Shown here: piece after piece, positions 1 through 5,323 of the stretch | How the letters are laid out: every line of letters starts with the position of its first letter | Position numbering within the stretch: the stretch's first letter is position 1 | Assembly (NCBI GenBank): GCA_024543015.1 | Contig: JAMXCY010000012.1 | Span: forward strand, 1 to 15,318 | Direction of reading: 5' to 3' | From: Candidatus Omnitrophota bacterium | GTDB lineage: Bacteria > Omnitrophota > Gorgyraeia > JAFGHF01 | DNA: 15,318 nt | Notes under the pieces: model-generated | What the model was told of the DNA's origin: nothing | The model's input: only the letters and a program-made list of their open reading frames with translations | Database searches by the model: none | Translations under genes and position numbers: made by a program

Positions 1-215
1 CCAATGCGATGTTTTCTTTCCTCGTGGGAATGCTCTTCATCCAGAAACTTTAACTCTTCGGCGAAATATTCTCCCCTTTGTAGCTTTATCGTTTCTGTAA
101 TGTGGTGCCATTCATCGATGTGCCTGGGAAAAGGATAACCATAATGGGGGGTATAAACTAATAAAAAAGTAGCTATGGAAACCAGTACAATTAGAAAAAT
201 CTTGCCTTTTTCCAT
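1..215 (-). CDS. N-terminal part of a membrane protein, possibly a glycosyltransferase-like multi-pass protein (partial)
   Basis: An open frame starts with ATG at 215 on the minus strand and runs off the left edge, giving 71 codons. It opens with MEKGKIFLIVLVS and a hydrophobic stretch (about residues 5-21), which would be a first membrane helix or signal anchor. A short aromatic segment with the string HIDEWHH (about residues 32-38) follows, then a charged, Glu/His-rich helix. An acidic/His motif just after the first membrane helix is the pattern seen in many large multi-pass membrane glycosyltransferases (GT39/GT83-like), where the acidic residue lies in the first periplasmic loop. That link is an inference from a fragment. 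The gene is divergent from the sigma-factor gene and has its own promoter-like sequence directly upstream. The start is well placed but has no clear ribosome-binding site. Confidence 0.6.
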   Translation of the reverse strand, partial: MEKGKIFLIVLVSIATFLLVYTPHYGYPFPRHIDEWHHITETIKLQRGEYFAEELKFLDEEHSHEERKHRI

Positions 216-222
216 GCTCTAT

Positions 223-251
223 AATATATACTATAATCGTAAAAATTGCAA
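223..251 (-). promoter_or_regulatory. Candidate sigma70-type promoter for the leftward membrane-protein gene
   Basis: Read on the minus strand there is a TTGCAA box (246-251), a 17-nt spacer and TATATT (223-228). The predicted transcription start falls on or within a few bases of the ATG at 215, so the message would be leaderless or nearly so. This fits the absence of a Shine-Dalgarno. The region is AT-rich, so a chance match is possible. Confidence 0.35.
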
Positions 252-299
252 GTGAGTTATGGGAGGAAATTCTATTGCTTTTTTGCCTGGTTTATGTTC

Positions 300-320
300 G
301 GTTGAGGCTTAGCCTCAACC
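300..320. repeat. Dispersed palindrome, copy 1
   Basis: A near-perfect palindrome, with arms GGTTGAGGCT and AGCCTCAACC around a single central T, lies between the two divergent genes. It is one of four copies of the same 19-bp core in the window (others at 1631, 3727 and 5678). No U-run follows on either strand, so it does not look like an intrinsic terminator. Copies 1 and 2 have a central T on the plus strand and copies 3 and 4 a central A, so they are in opposite orientations. Confidence 0.8.
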
Positions 321-360
321 AGAGATGCTTTATCTTAAGATTACTTTTCTTCCTTTTTTC

Positions 361-389
361 TTGGGATTCTTTTAAAGTAGTGGTATAAT
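361..389 (+). promoter_or_regulatory. Promoter of the sigma/anti-sigma operon
   Basis: TTGGGA (361-366), a 17-nt spacer and a perfect TATAAT (384-389) preceded by TGG, which gives an extended -10. The expected transcription start is near 396. It would give a leader of about 30 nt to the preferred start codon at 428, or about 5 nt to the upstream ATG at 401. It resembles a housekeeping promoter rather than an ECF-type one, so autoregulation by the encoded sigma factor is not evident here. Confidence 0.6.
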
Positions 390-427
390 AAAAAATATTT
401 ATGTGGGAAGGACTTAACTTTCGGATA

Positions 428-994
428 ATGAATGAGTTAGAACTGATCAAGCGTTGTCTTAAAAAAGATAAAAAAGCCTGGGATATATTTGTCCAGCAAT
501 ATTCAAAGTTGATTTACTGGGCCATCAGAAAGCGTTTAACTGCAAGCGGCTTTAAGTTGGACCAGGATGATATTAATAGTATTTTTCAAGAGGTATTTCT
601 GTCCATTCTTGAAGGCGACAAACTTCGCAAATTGAAAGACGCCCAGACAATCCCTGGCTGGTTAGCAATTATAGCTTCCAATAAAACAGTGGACTTTATG
701 CGTCGGGCAATTAGTGATGAGAGAAGATTCGTTTCAGATATGCCAGTATTAACAGAGGATAAATTTAAGCAAAAGTTATACCGACGAGATTTGATAGACA
801 TAGTTGGTAGCCTCATCAATAACTTGCCTGCCCAAGTTAAAATTATTATTTCTCTTAATCTTCTTGAGCAGAGGACCCATAAAGAGATTGCCGCTATGAT
901 GAATATACCCATAAATACTGTCTCTACCATAATTGCCAGGACTAAACAGAAGCTTAAAGAGGAGCTGGAAAGAAAAGGAATAGCAGATTTATGA
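428..994 (+). CDS. RNA polymerase sigma factor, sigma-70 family, ECF type
   Basis: This 188-residue protein has the two-domain layout of ECF sigma factors. Region 2 (about residues 10-100) shows the acidic DDINSIFQEVFLSIL helix and the WLAIIASNKTVDFMRR segment that contacts core polymerase and the -10 element. Region 4 (about 125-185) carries the helix-turn-helix THKEIAAMMNIPINTVSTIIAR. It would direct RNA polymerase to a dedicated set of promoters when released by the anti-sigma protein encoded next. I chose the ATG at 428 because MNELELIKRCLKKDKKAW is the usual family start and a GGAAGGA lies upstream, although its 15-nt spacing is long. An in-frame ATG at 401 would add nine residues and would be almost leaderless. 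The stop overlaps another ATG (ATGA at 991). Confidence 0.9.
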   Translation: MNELELIKRCLKKDKKAWDIFVQQYSKLIYWAIRKRLTASGFKLDQDDINSIFQEVFLSILEGDKLRKLKDAQTIPGWLAIIASNKTVDFMRRAISDERRFVSDMPVLTEDKFKQKLYRRDLIDIVGSLINNLPAQVKIIISLNLLEQRTHKEIAAMMNIPINTVSTIIARTKQKLKEELERKGIADL

Positions 995-1036
995 AAGAAA
1001 TAGGACGCTTATCCCGTCTATTAGATGGAGAGGAAT

Positions 1037-1597
1037 ATGGATAAAATAGAGAGATTAATCAAACAATATTTAGGGCAAAATTTGCCTAAAACCGAAAAGA
1101 CCGCCCATTGTCTTGACGAACAGGCCTTAGTGGACTATTTCCAACACAAGCTGGGTCAGGAAGATTGTCAAAATATCGAAAGCCACCTTGCAGCTTGCGG
1201 GTTCTGCCTGAGCCAACTAAATTTGATTTTCGAAGCTCCTGATGTGCACAAACAAGGTAAAAGCGCAGAAGTGCCGGAAGAGTTTATTCAGAAAGCAAAA
1301 GCATTGCTTAAGAATGATAAGAGTATCGGAGGCAGTAAGATGAACAGGAAAAGAAGAATAAAAAAGAACTTATTTCTTCTCGGTGCAATTGTATTTTTTG
1401 TCATCTCGTTTTTAATTCCCAAATACTTTTTTCAGTTTTTAGTAGCTACTCTTATTTTGGGAATACGTTGGGCCTTTGAAAGTGAAGGTGGCCGCACGCT
1501 GATCATGGTCCTTGATTCCTGGCGCCGACATTCCCATGATCAGGACGATGAAATTTCCCACCATCTGAGCAATAGATCCAAATCCTTTCATCCCTAA
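1037..1597 (+). CDS. Membrane-anchored zinc-finger anti-sigma factor (probable)
   Basis: A protein of 186 residues encoded directly after the sigma factor. The N-terminal part contains HLAACGFC (about residues 50-57), the HxxxCxxC signature of zinc-binding anti-sigma domains, with an additional HC pair near residue 25 that could supply the remaining ligand. A basic stretch (about 102-110) is followed by two hydrophobic segments (about 111-128 and 132-148), then a hydrophilic His/Asp-rich tail. The expected role is to hold the sigma factor at the inner membrane until an envelope signal frees it; this is inferred from architecture and neighbourhood. Start choice: an in-frame ATG lies at 1025, but the one at 1037 sits right behind GGAGAGG and is preferred. 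Confidence 0.75.
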   Translation: MDKIERLIKQYLGQNLPKTEKTAHCLDEQALVDYFQHKLGQEDCQNIESHLAACGFCLSQLNLIFEAPDVHKQGKSAEVPEEFIQKAKALLKNDKSIGGSKMNRKRRIKKNLFLLGAIVFFVISFLIPKYFFQFLVATLILGIRWAFESEGGRTLIMVLDSWRRHSHDQDDEISHHLSNRSKSFHP

Positions 1598-1629
1598 CCT
1601 ACCTCTCCATCTAGACTCCTTTTGTTGAT

Positions 1630-1652
1630 TTGTTGAGGCTTAGCCTCAACAA
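1630..1652. repeat. Dispersed palindrome, copy 2
   Basis: The same GTTGAGGCT/AGCCTCAAC palindrome as at 300, here extended by two further T:A pairs and with a central T at 1641. It lies between the anti-sigma gene and spoVG. No T-tract adjoins it, so a terminator role is doubtful, but as RNA it would form a stable hairpin at the end of the upstream transcript. Confidence 0.8.
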
Positions 1653-1737
1653 GCTTCAATGATGGCTAAATCCTTCCTATTTTTAAAAAAATAAAAATTT
1701 TTGAAAGAATTTGCTAGCCTATTACGTCTCTTATGGT

Positions 1738-1750
1738 AAAGGAGGTGATC
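1738..1750 (+). promoter_or_regulatory. Very strong Shine-Dalgarno deciding the spoVG start
   Basis: AAAGGAGGTGATC is complementary to the 3' end of 16S rRNA over its whole length and sits eight bases (from GGAGG) before the ATG at 1754. It lies inside the longer open frame that begins at 1733, which rules out the upstream ATG as the main start and points to high translation. Confidence 0.85.
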
Positions 1751-1753
1751 GAG

Positions 1754-2008
1754 ATGTTGGATTTTAAAGTTGCCAGGTTGCACAGATTTAATGGCGAGGG
1801 CGCAACAAAGGCGATATGCGATATTTCCATTGCTAATGAATTTTTAGTAAAGGGATTTCGCGTAGTCGAAGGCAAAAAAGGTCTATTTGTTAGTGTGCCT
1901 CGCGAACAGGGCAAAGACGGTAAATGGTATGACAGTGCTTTCCCTTTAACAGCCGAGACGCGAGGAGCCCTCAATGAAGCGGCCTTGTCTGCTTACAGTG
2001 AAGAATAA
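1754..2008 (+). CDS. spoVG: SpoVG family nucleic-acid-binding regulator
   Basis: An 84-residue protein matching SpoVG along nearly its full length: an N-terminal strand with LDFKVARLHRF, a central block KAICDISIANEFLVKGFRVVEG, the highly typical GLFVSVPRE motif (about residues 42-50), then DSAFPLTAETRG and a C-terminal helix. SpoVG proteins (about 85-100 residues) bind DNA and RNA and modulate cell division, cell-envelope and virulence genes in Firmicutes and spirochaetes. The family is also widespread in other phyla, where its targets are largely unknown. The start is set by the very strong ribosome-binding site at 1738-1750. No clear promoter was found just upstream; the gene is flanked by a dispersed palindrome on its left and gene debris on its right. 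Confidence 0.9.
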   Translation: MLDFKVARLHRFNGEGATKAICDISIANEFLVKGFRVVEGKKGLFVSVPREQGKDGKWYDSAFPLTAETRGALNEAALSAYSEE

Positions 2009-2021
2009 TCTGATCAAGATT

Positions 2022-2240
2022 AGTCATTAAGAAAAATGGACCGGTCACAAATTGTGACCGGTCCAAGATCACAAAATGTGACTTTAAAAAGAGGATATAA
2101 TATCAGATATCTTCCATAATCTTGAAGTCACAATTTGTGACCTCAAGTTACATCGAAGTGAATTTATATTCCGTCTCGATAGAAAAGAGAAGAATGAACT
2201 GGTGACAATTTGGCACCGGTTCAAGACAGTAAAGGTGATG
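2022..2240 (+). pseudogene. Rearranged remnant of an ORF6N (KilA-N-type) domain gene
   Basis: Two plus-strand frames give pieces typical of the core of ORF6N-domain proteins. The frame from 2036 reads RSQIVT, then RSQNVTLKRGYNIRYLP and stops at 2117. Another frame reads EFIFRLDRKEKNELVT followed by HRFKTVK at 2160-2234. A third piece, LKSQFVTSS, lies at 2121-2147. In intact relatives such pieces occur once, in one frame, before a YAFTEQG motif that is missing here. So the stretch looks like duplicated and shuffled gene debris. The palindromic TCACAAATTGTGA-like sequences at 2041-2060, 2069-2082, 2127-2141 and 2201-2217 are the codons of these motifs. The family match is from memory of the domain and needs a search. 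Confidence 0.5.
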
Positions 2241-2250
2241 GAATTAAAAA

Positions 2251-2844
2251 ATGTCAACAAAATATACAAGGCGTGCCAGTAGCCGTTTGATGGGATATGA
2301 TTATTCAACCAATGGTATATATTATATAACCATTTGTGCAGTCAATCGGCAATGCATATTTGGCAAAATTGACAATAATATGCCTGTAGGGGCGGGGCTT
2401 GCCCCCGCCCGAAGAAAAGGGCGACCGCAAGGGTCGCCCCTACATGCCCCGGCCCATAATATTGCCCCCGTTTGTATAGAATTAACCGAAATTGGCCAAA
2501 TTATCGATACCCATTGGCGCAATATTCCAAATCAATATAAAAATATTGAAATCGACGGATATATCATTATGCCAAATCATATTCATGGCATATTAATTAA
2601 AAGGGCGACCGCAAGGGTCGCCCCTACATCATCATTGGGACAAATCATCGGATCATTCAAATCGAAATGCGCGATTGATTGTTTAAAATATATTCGAAAA
2701 AATAATTTAAATAAATCTGCAAAGATATGGCAACGGTCATTTTATGATCATATTATCAGAGATGAAAGATCGTTACATAAAATCCGTAAATACATCATAA
2801 ATAACCCATTAACATGGCAATTTGATATTGAACATAGAAGATGA
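2251..2844 (+). CDS. REP-associated tyrosine transposase (RAYT, Y1_Tnp/HUH family)
   Basis: A single-strand DNA transposase of 197 residues. The N-terminal SSRLMGYDYSTNGIYYITIC followed by CIFGK (residues 35-39) is the family hallmark. The HUH metal-binding motif is MPNHIHG, with H110 and H112. The catalytic tyrosine is in WQRSFYDHIIRDE (Y165), followed by the C-terminal INNPLTWQFD helix. All catalytic residues are present, so the enzyme may be active. These proteins cut and join REP hairpins and are normally single-copy, domesticated relatives of IS200/IS605 transposases. Unusually, residues 46-64 are encoded by a complete 58-bp inverted REP pair and residues 118-126 by a single REP, both in loops that vary in the family. 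Base composition is AT-rich outside these elements. The stop overlaps the start of dprA (ATGA). Confidence 0.92.
   Translation: MSTKYTRRASSRLMGYDYSTNGIYYITICAVNRQCIFGKIDNNMPVGAGLAPARRKGRPQGSPLHAPAHNIAPVCIELTEIGQIIDTHWRNIPNQYKNIEIDGYIIMPNHIHGILIKRATARVAPTSSLGQIIGSFKSKCAIDCLKYIRKNNLNKSAKIWQRSFYDHIIRDERSLHKIRKYIINNPLTWQFDIEHRR
2386..2443 (+). repeat. BIME-like inverted REP pair, copy A (inside the transposase gene)
   Basis: A 58-bp unit: GTAG (2386-2389), hairpin GGGCGGGG-CTTGC-CCCCGCCC (2390-2410), an 8-nt linker, hairpin GGGCGACC-GCAAG-GGTCGCCC (2419-2439) and CTAC (2440-2443), the complement of GTAG. Each half is therefore a REP with the tetranucleotide foot known to be recognised by TnpA-REP enzymes, placed tail to tail. 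The two stems differ in their upper three pairs with both sides changed, and the loops are each other's complement. It is read in the frame VGAGLAPARRKGRPQGSPL without a stop. Confidence 0.88.
2603..2627 (-). repeat. Single REP element (inside the transposase gene)
   Basis: GGGCGACC-GCAAG-GGTCGCCC followed by CTAC is identical to the right half of the 58-bp unit. On the minus strand it reads GTAG plus hairpin. It lies just after the HUH motif and is translated in a different frame (RATARVAPT) from the full copies. Confidence 0.85.
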
Positions 2845-3731
2845 AGAATATCATTAAAATTGATGATGTGAGGTATCCAAAGCTGCTTAAAAAAATCAAT
2901 TCTCCTCCAGAGAAACTTTATTATAAGGGAAATTGGGATGCCAGTATTTTTGAGCACTGCTTAGCAGTTGTTGGCTCAAGAAGGATGAGTACTTACGGCA
3001 AGCTGATTACTAATAAACTGGTCTCAGGAATAGCCAGGGCCGGGATAAGCATTATTTCCGGGTTTATGTTTGGAATTGATGCAACAGCTCATAAAGCTGC
3101 GCTAGAGGCAGGAGGTAGAACCATAGCCGTAATGCCTTGCGGCATCGACATAATTCATCCCCAATACCAAGAAACTTTATATAAACAGATATTAGAAAGT
3201 AAGGGACTTATTGTTTCAGAACTTGAGAGTAGTTTTCCTCCGGCGCTCTGGACCTATCCAAGGCGAAACAGAATTGTGGCCGGGCTCTCTCAGGCAACCA
3301 TGGTGGTTGAAGCGGGCTCAAAGAGCGGATCTTTGATTACCGCAGGTTTTGCCAGGAAGTATAAAAGAAGGCTTTTTGCTGTTCCCGGACCACTTACCAG
3401 CGTACTTTCCAATGGTACTATACAATTGATTAAAGAAGGTGCAGAGATTGTGACGAGTACAGAAGATGTGTTAGCAGTTTACGGTTTTGATGTAGGGGCG
3501 GGGCTTGTCCCCGCCAGAAGAAACGGGCGACCGCAAGGGTCGCCCTTACAAAAATTAAGTAAGTTAGAGCAATCTATAGTCAGAAAATTACAAGAAGAGC
3601 CGATGGAGATAGATGCTTTAACTCGCTCAGTCAGAACTTCAGCTTCTGAAATTGGCACTGCACTTTCGCTTATGCAATTAAAGGGGATAGTGTTTGAAGA
3701 AAGAGGGAAATATTATATTAAAGCCGGTTGA
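2841..3731 (+). CDS. dprA: DNA processing protein DprA
   Basis: DprA loads RecA on incoming single-stranded DNA during natural transformation. In these 296 residues the Rossmann-type domain shows VVGSRRMSTYG (about 42-52), SGFMFGIDATAH (about 73-84), GGRTIAVMPCGIDIIHP, PRRNRIVAGLS (about 140-150), SGSLITA and FAVPG, all family motifs. A C-terminal winged-helix segment (about 238-296) follows. The usual N-terminal SAM-like domain (about 60-70 residues) is absent: the protein begins at the DDVRYPKLL element that normally follows it. Residues 218-237, in the linker between the two domains, come from an inserted 58-bp REP pair. The start overlaps the transposase stop with no good ribosome-binding site, suggesting coupled translation. 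The stop TGA lies inside a dispersed palindrome. The gene is followed by comM and yraN, a common arrangement. Confidence 0.93.
   Translation: MKNIIKIDDVRYPKLLKKINSPPEKLYYKGNWDASIFEHCLAVVGSRRMSTYGKLITNKLVSGIARAGISIISGFMFGIDATAHKAALEAGGRTIAVMPCGIDIIHPQYQETLYKQILESKGLIVSELESSFPPALWTYPRRNRIVAGLSQATMVVEAGSKSGSLITAGFARKYKRRLFAVPGPLTSVLSNGTIQLIKEGAEIVTSTEDVLAVYGFDVGAGLVPARRNGRPQGSPLQKLSKLEQSIVRKLQEEPMEIDALTRSVRTSASEIGTALSLMQLKGIVFEERGKYYIKAG
3492..3549 (+). repeat. BIME-like inverted REP pair, copy B (inside dprA)
   Basis: The same 58-bp layout as the copy at 2386, in the same orientation and the same reading frame (VGAGLVPARRNGRPQGSPL). Small changes: the first loop is CTTGT, the base of the first stem has a G:A mismatch, and the right foot is TTAC instead of CTAC. 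This suggests an older or drifting copy. It falls in the flexible linker before the winged-helix domain of DprA. Confidence 0.88.
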
Positions 3732-3745
3732 GGCTAAGCCTCAAC
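3727..3745. repeat. Dispersed palindrome, copy 3, containing the dprA stop codon
   Basis: A perfect palindrome, GTTGAGGCT-A-AGCCTCAAC. The dprA stop TGA (3729-3731) is part of its left arm (GGT TGA). The central base is A, opposite in orientation to copies 1 and 2. Confidence 0.85.
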
Positions 3746-3769
3746 AAGAAAAAAGCCTCAACAAGAAAA
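3736..3769 (+). repeat. Perfect 17-nt tandem duplication before comM
   Basis: AAGCCTCAACAAGAAAA occurs twice back to back (3736-3752 and 3753-3769). The first copy begins in the right arm of the palindrome. The duplication lies just before the comM ribosome-binding site (GGGGAGGGG, 3771-3779) and looks like a slippage product. Confidence 0.85.
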
Positions 3770-3781
3770 TGGGGAGGGGTT

Positions 3782-5323
3782 ATGTTGATAAAAGTTTGTT
3801 CAGCGTCAAATTCCGGCTTAGAGACTATTGGGATAGATGTAGAGGTTAATGTAGCAAATAGAGGATTGCCCGCCTTTGAAATTGTTGGTTTACCCAGCAA
3901 GGCCGTAGACGAAAGCAGGGAAAGAGTAAAAACCGCGATTATAAACTCGAATATTCCCTTTCCGGCAAAGAGAATTATTGTAAATCTTGCTCCGGCAGAT
4001 GTTCCCAAGGAAGGCTCTTTTTGCGACCTACCTATTGCGGTAGGCATTTTGGCAGCAACTATGGATTGTGAGTTGCCCAAAAGGAGTCTTTTCTTTGGCG
4101 AACTTTCGCTTGATGGAACGCTTCGGCATACAAGAGGGGCATTGTTGTTGTCGCTATTTGCAAAAGAGAAAGGAATTAAAAATATATTTGTACCCAAGGC
4201 CTCTGCAAACGAAGCAGCCGTTATTAAAGGAGTAAATGTTTATCCCATAGAAAGTCTTAGTCAGTTATTAAGATACCTGTTAACTCAAGCACCGCTTGAA
4301 CCAGCTAAATACCGAGAAGTAAAAAATAATCAGACGGTTGTCCAGGCCGAGTTTGATATGGCGGAGATTTTAGGACAGGAGCAAGCAAAAAGAGCAATGG
4401 AGATTTCAGCAGCCGGCGGACATAATTTTTTTATGGTTGGCAGCCCTGGTTCTGGGAAAACTATGTTAGCGCGGGCTCTTCCCGGCATTTTGCCTACCTT
4501 GACAGAAAGGGAATCTCTTGAGGTGACAAAGATTTACTCAGCCTCAGGACGTATTCCCCCCGACGGTTCCGTCATTAAAATACGTCCTTTTAGAACACCT
4601 CATCATACAACTTCTCAGGTTGGGCTTATTGGTGGGGGGAGCAGGCCTCAACCAGGAGAAGTAAGTTTAGCTCATCGCGGGGTATTGTTCTTAGATGAAT
4701 TTAATGAATTTCCCCGGGGAGTTTTGGAGACCCTAAGACAGCCAATGGAAGATGGTTATCTTACTATTTCCAGGAGTAAAGAAAGGGTTAGATATCCTTC
4801 ACAATTTATCTTAGTTGCTTCTGCTAATCCCTGTCCTTGCGGCTACTTGTACCATCCTAAAAAACCTTGCCTGTGTACACAAAGGGAGATAGAAAAATAT
4901 AAAAAGAGAATTTCCGGGCCGCTCTTAGACCGCATTGACCTGCAGATAGAGCTGCCAGTGGTTGACGTTAAAGAGCTTTCTGAAGACGAGCGTTTAGGGA
5001 GCACTTCTACATCTTCTGCTGAAATAAGGGCGCGTATAGTCAGGGCAAGGCAGGTGCAGAAAAATCGGTTTAAAGAAAATGGAATTTATACAAATGCAGA
5101 AATGAGAAACGTGCATATTAAAAAATACTGCTGTTTATCAAAAGAGGTTAAACAATTACTTTTACAAGCGGCAATGGCTTTTCAAGTTTCAGCGCGTTCT
5201 TATTTTAAAATGATAAAAGTGGCACAAACTATTGCCGATTTAGAAGGCTCTAAGAATATAAGTGTTTCTCATATGGCCGAGGCATTACAATATAGACCAA
5301 AAATTCAAGTAAGAGAGATATGA
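3782..5323 (+). CDS. comM: ComM/YifB family Mg-chelatase-like AAA+ ATPase
   Basis: ComM is a hexameric DNA branch-migration helicase that extends heteroduplex during natural transformation. The 513 residues show the complete family layout. An N-terminal lid-like domain contains GLPAFEIVGLPSKAVDESRERV. The AAA+ core has Walker A GSPGSGKT (residues 220-227), Walker B VLFLDEF (D305, E306) and the ANPCPCG motif with a second CLC pair about ten residues later. The GPLLDRIDL sensor region follows, then a C-terminal Mg-chelatase-C domain (about 415-513). The ATG at 3782 sits behind GGGGAGGGG (3771-3779), and MLIKVCSASNSGLETI is the family N-terminus. An upstream TTG at 3728 would be read through palindrome sequence and is rejected. 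The stop overlaps the yraN start (ATGA). Confidence 0.95.
   Translation: MLIKVCSASNSGLETIGIDVEVNVANRGLPAFEIVGLPSKAVDESRERVKTAIINSNIPFPAKRIIVNLAPADVPKEGSFCDLPIAVGILAATMDCELPKRSLFFGELSLDGTLRHTRGALLLSLFAKEKGIKNIFVPKASANEAAVIKGVNVYPIESLSQLLRYLLTQAPLEPAKYREVKNNQTVVQAEFDMAEILGQEQAKRAMEISAAGGHNFFMVGSPGSGKTMLARALPGILPTLTERESLEVTKIYSASGRIPPDGSVIKIRPFRTPHHTTSQVGLIGGGSRPQPGEVSLAHRGVLFLDEFNEFPRGVLETLRQPMEDGYLTISRSKERVRYPSQFILVASANPCPCGYLYHPKKPCLCTQREIEKYKKRISGPLLDRIDLQIELPVVDVKELSEDERLGSTSTSSAEIRARIVRARQVQKNRFKENGIYTNAEMRNVHIKKYCCLSKEVKQLLLQAAMAFQVSARSYFKMIKVAQTIADLEGSKNISVSHMAEALQYRPKIQVREI

Noticed and set aside
300..320. Palindrome read as an intrinsic transcription terminator (also the copies at 1630, 3727 and 5675)
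   Set aside because: No T-run follows any copy on either strand, and copies with the same core lie at differing gene arrangements, including between divergent genes.
1733..1753. Upstream ATG for spoVG at 1733
   Set aside because: It would place the perfect ribosome-binding site inside the coding sequence; the ATG at 1754 is spaced correctly from it.
2006..2022. Short hairpin TAATCT/AGATTA right after spoVG as a terminator
   Set aside because: The stem is only six AT-rich pairs and no U-tract follows.
2041..2217. Set of TCACAAATTGTGA-like palindromes as operator sites for a local repressor
   Set aside because: They coincide with codons of ORF6N-type motifs in the plus-strand frames, so gene remnants explain them more simply; a regulatory role is kept only as a speculative finding.
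2084..2308. Minus-strand open frame of 74 codons opposite the transposase start
   Set aside because: It has no ribosome-binding site and its peptide is explained by the reverse complement of the ORF6N remnants and the transposase start.
3728..3781. Upstream TTG start that would extend ComM by 18 residues
   Set aside because: The extra residues are encoded by the palindrome and the 17-nt tandem duplication, while the ATG at 3782 follows a strong GGGGAGGGG and begins the usual family N-terminus.
4639..4652. Partial palindrome copy (GGCCTCAACCAGG) inside comM
   Set aside because: It encodes the conserved RPQPGE segment of the family and has no second arm.
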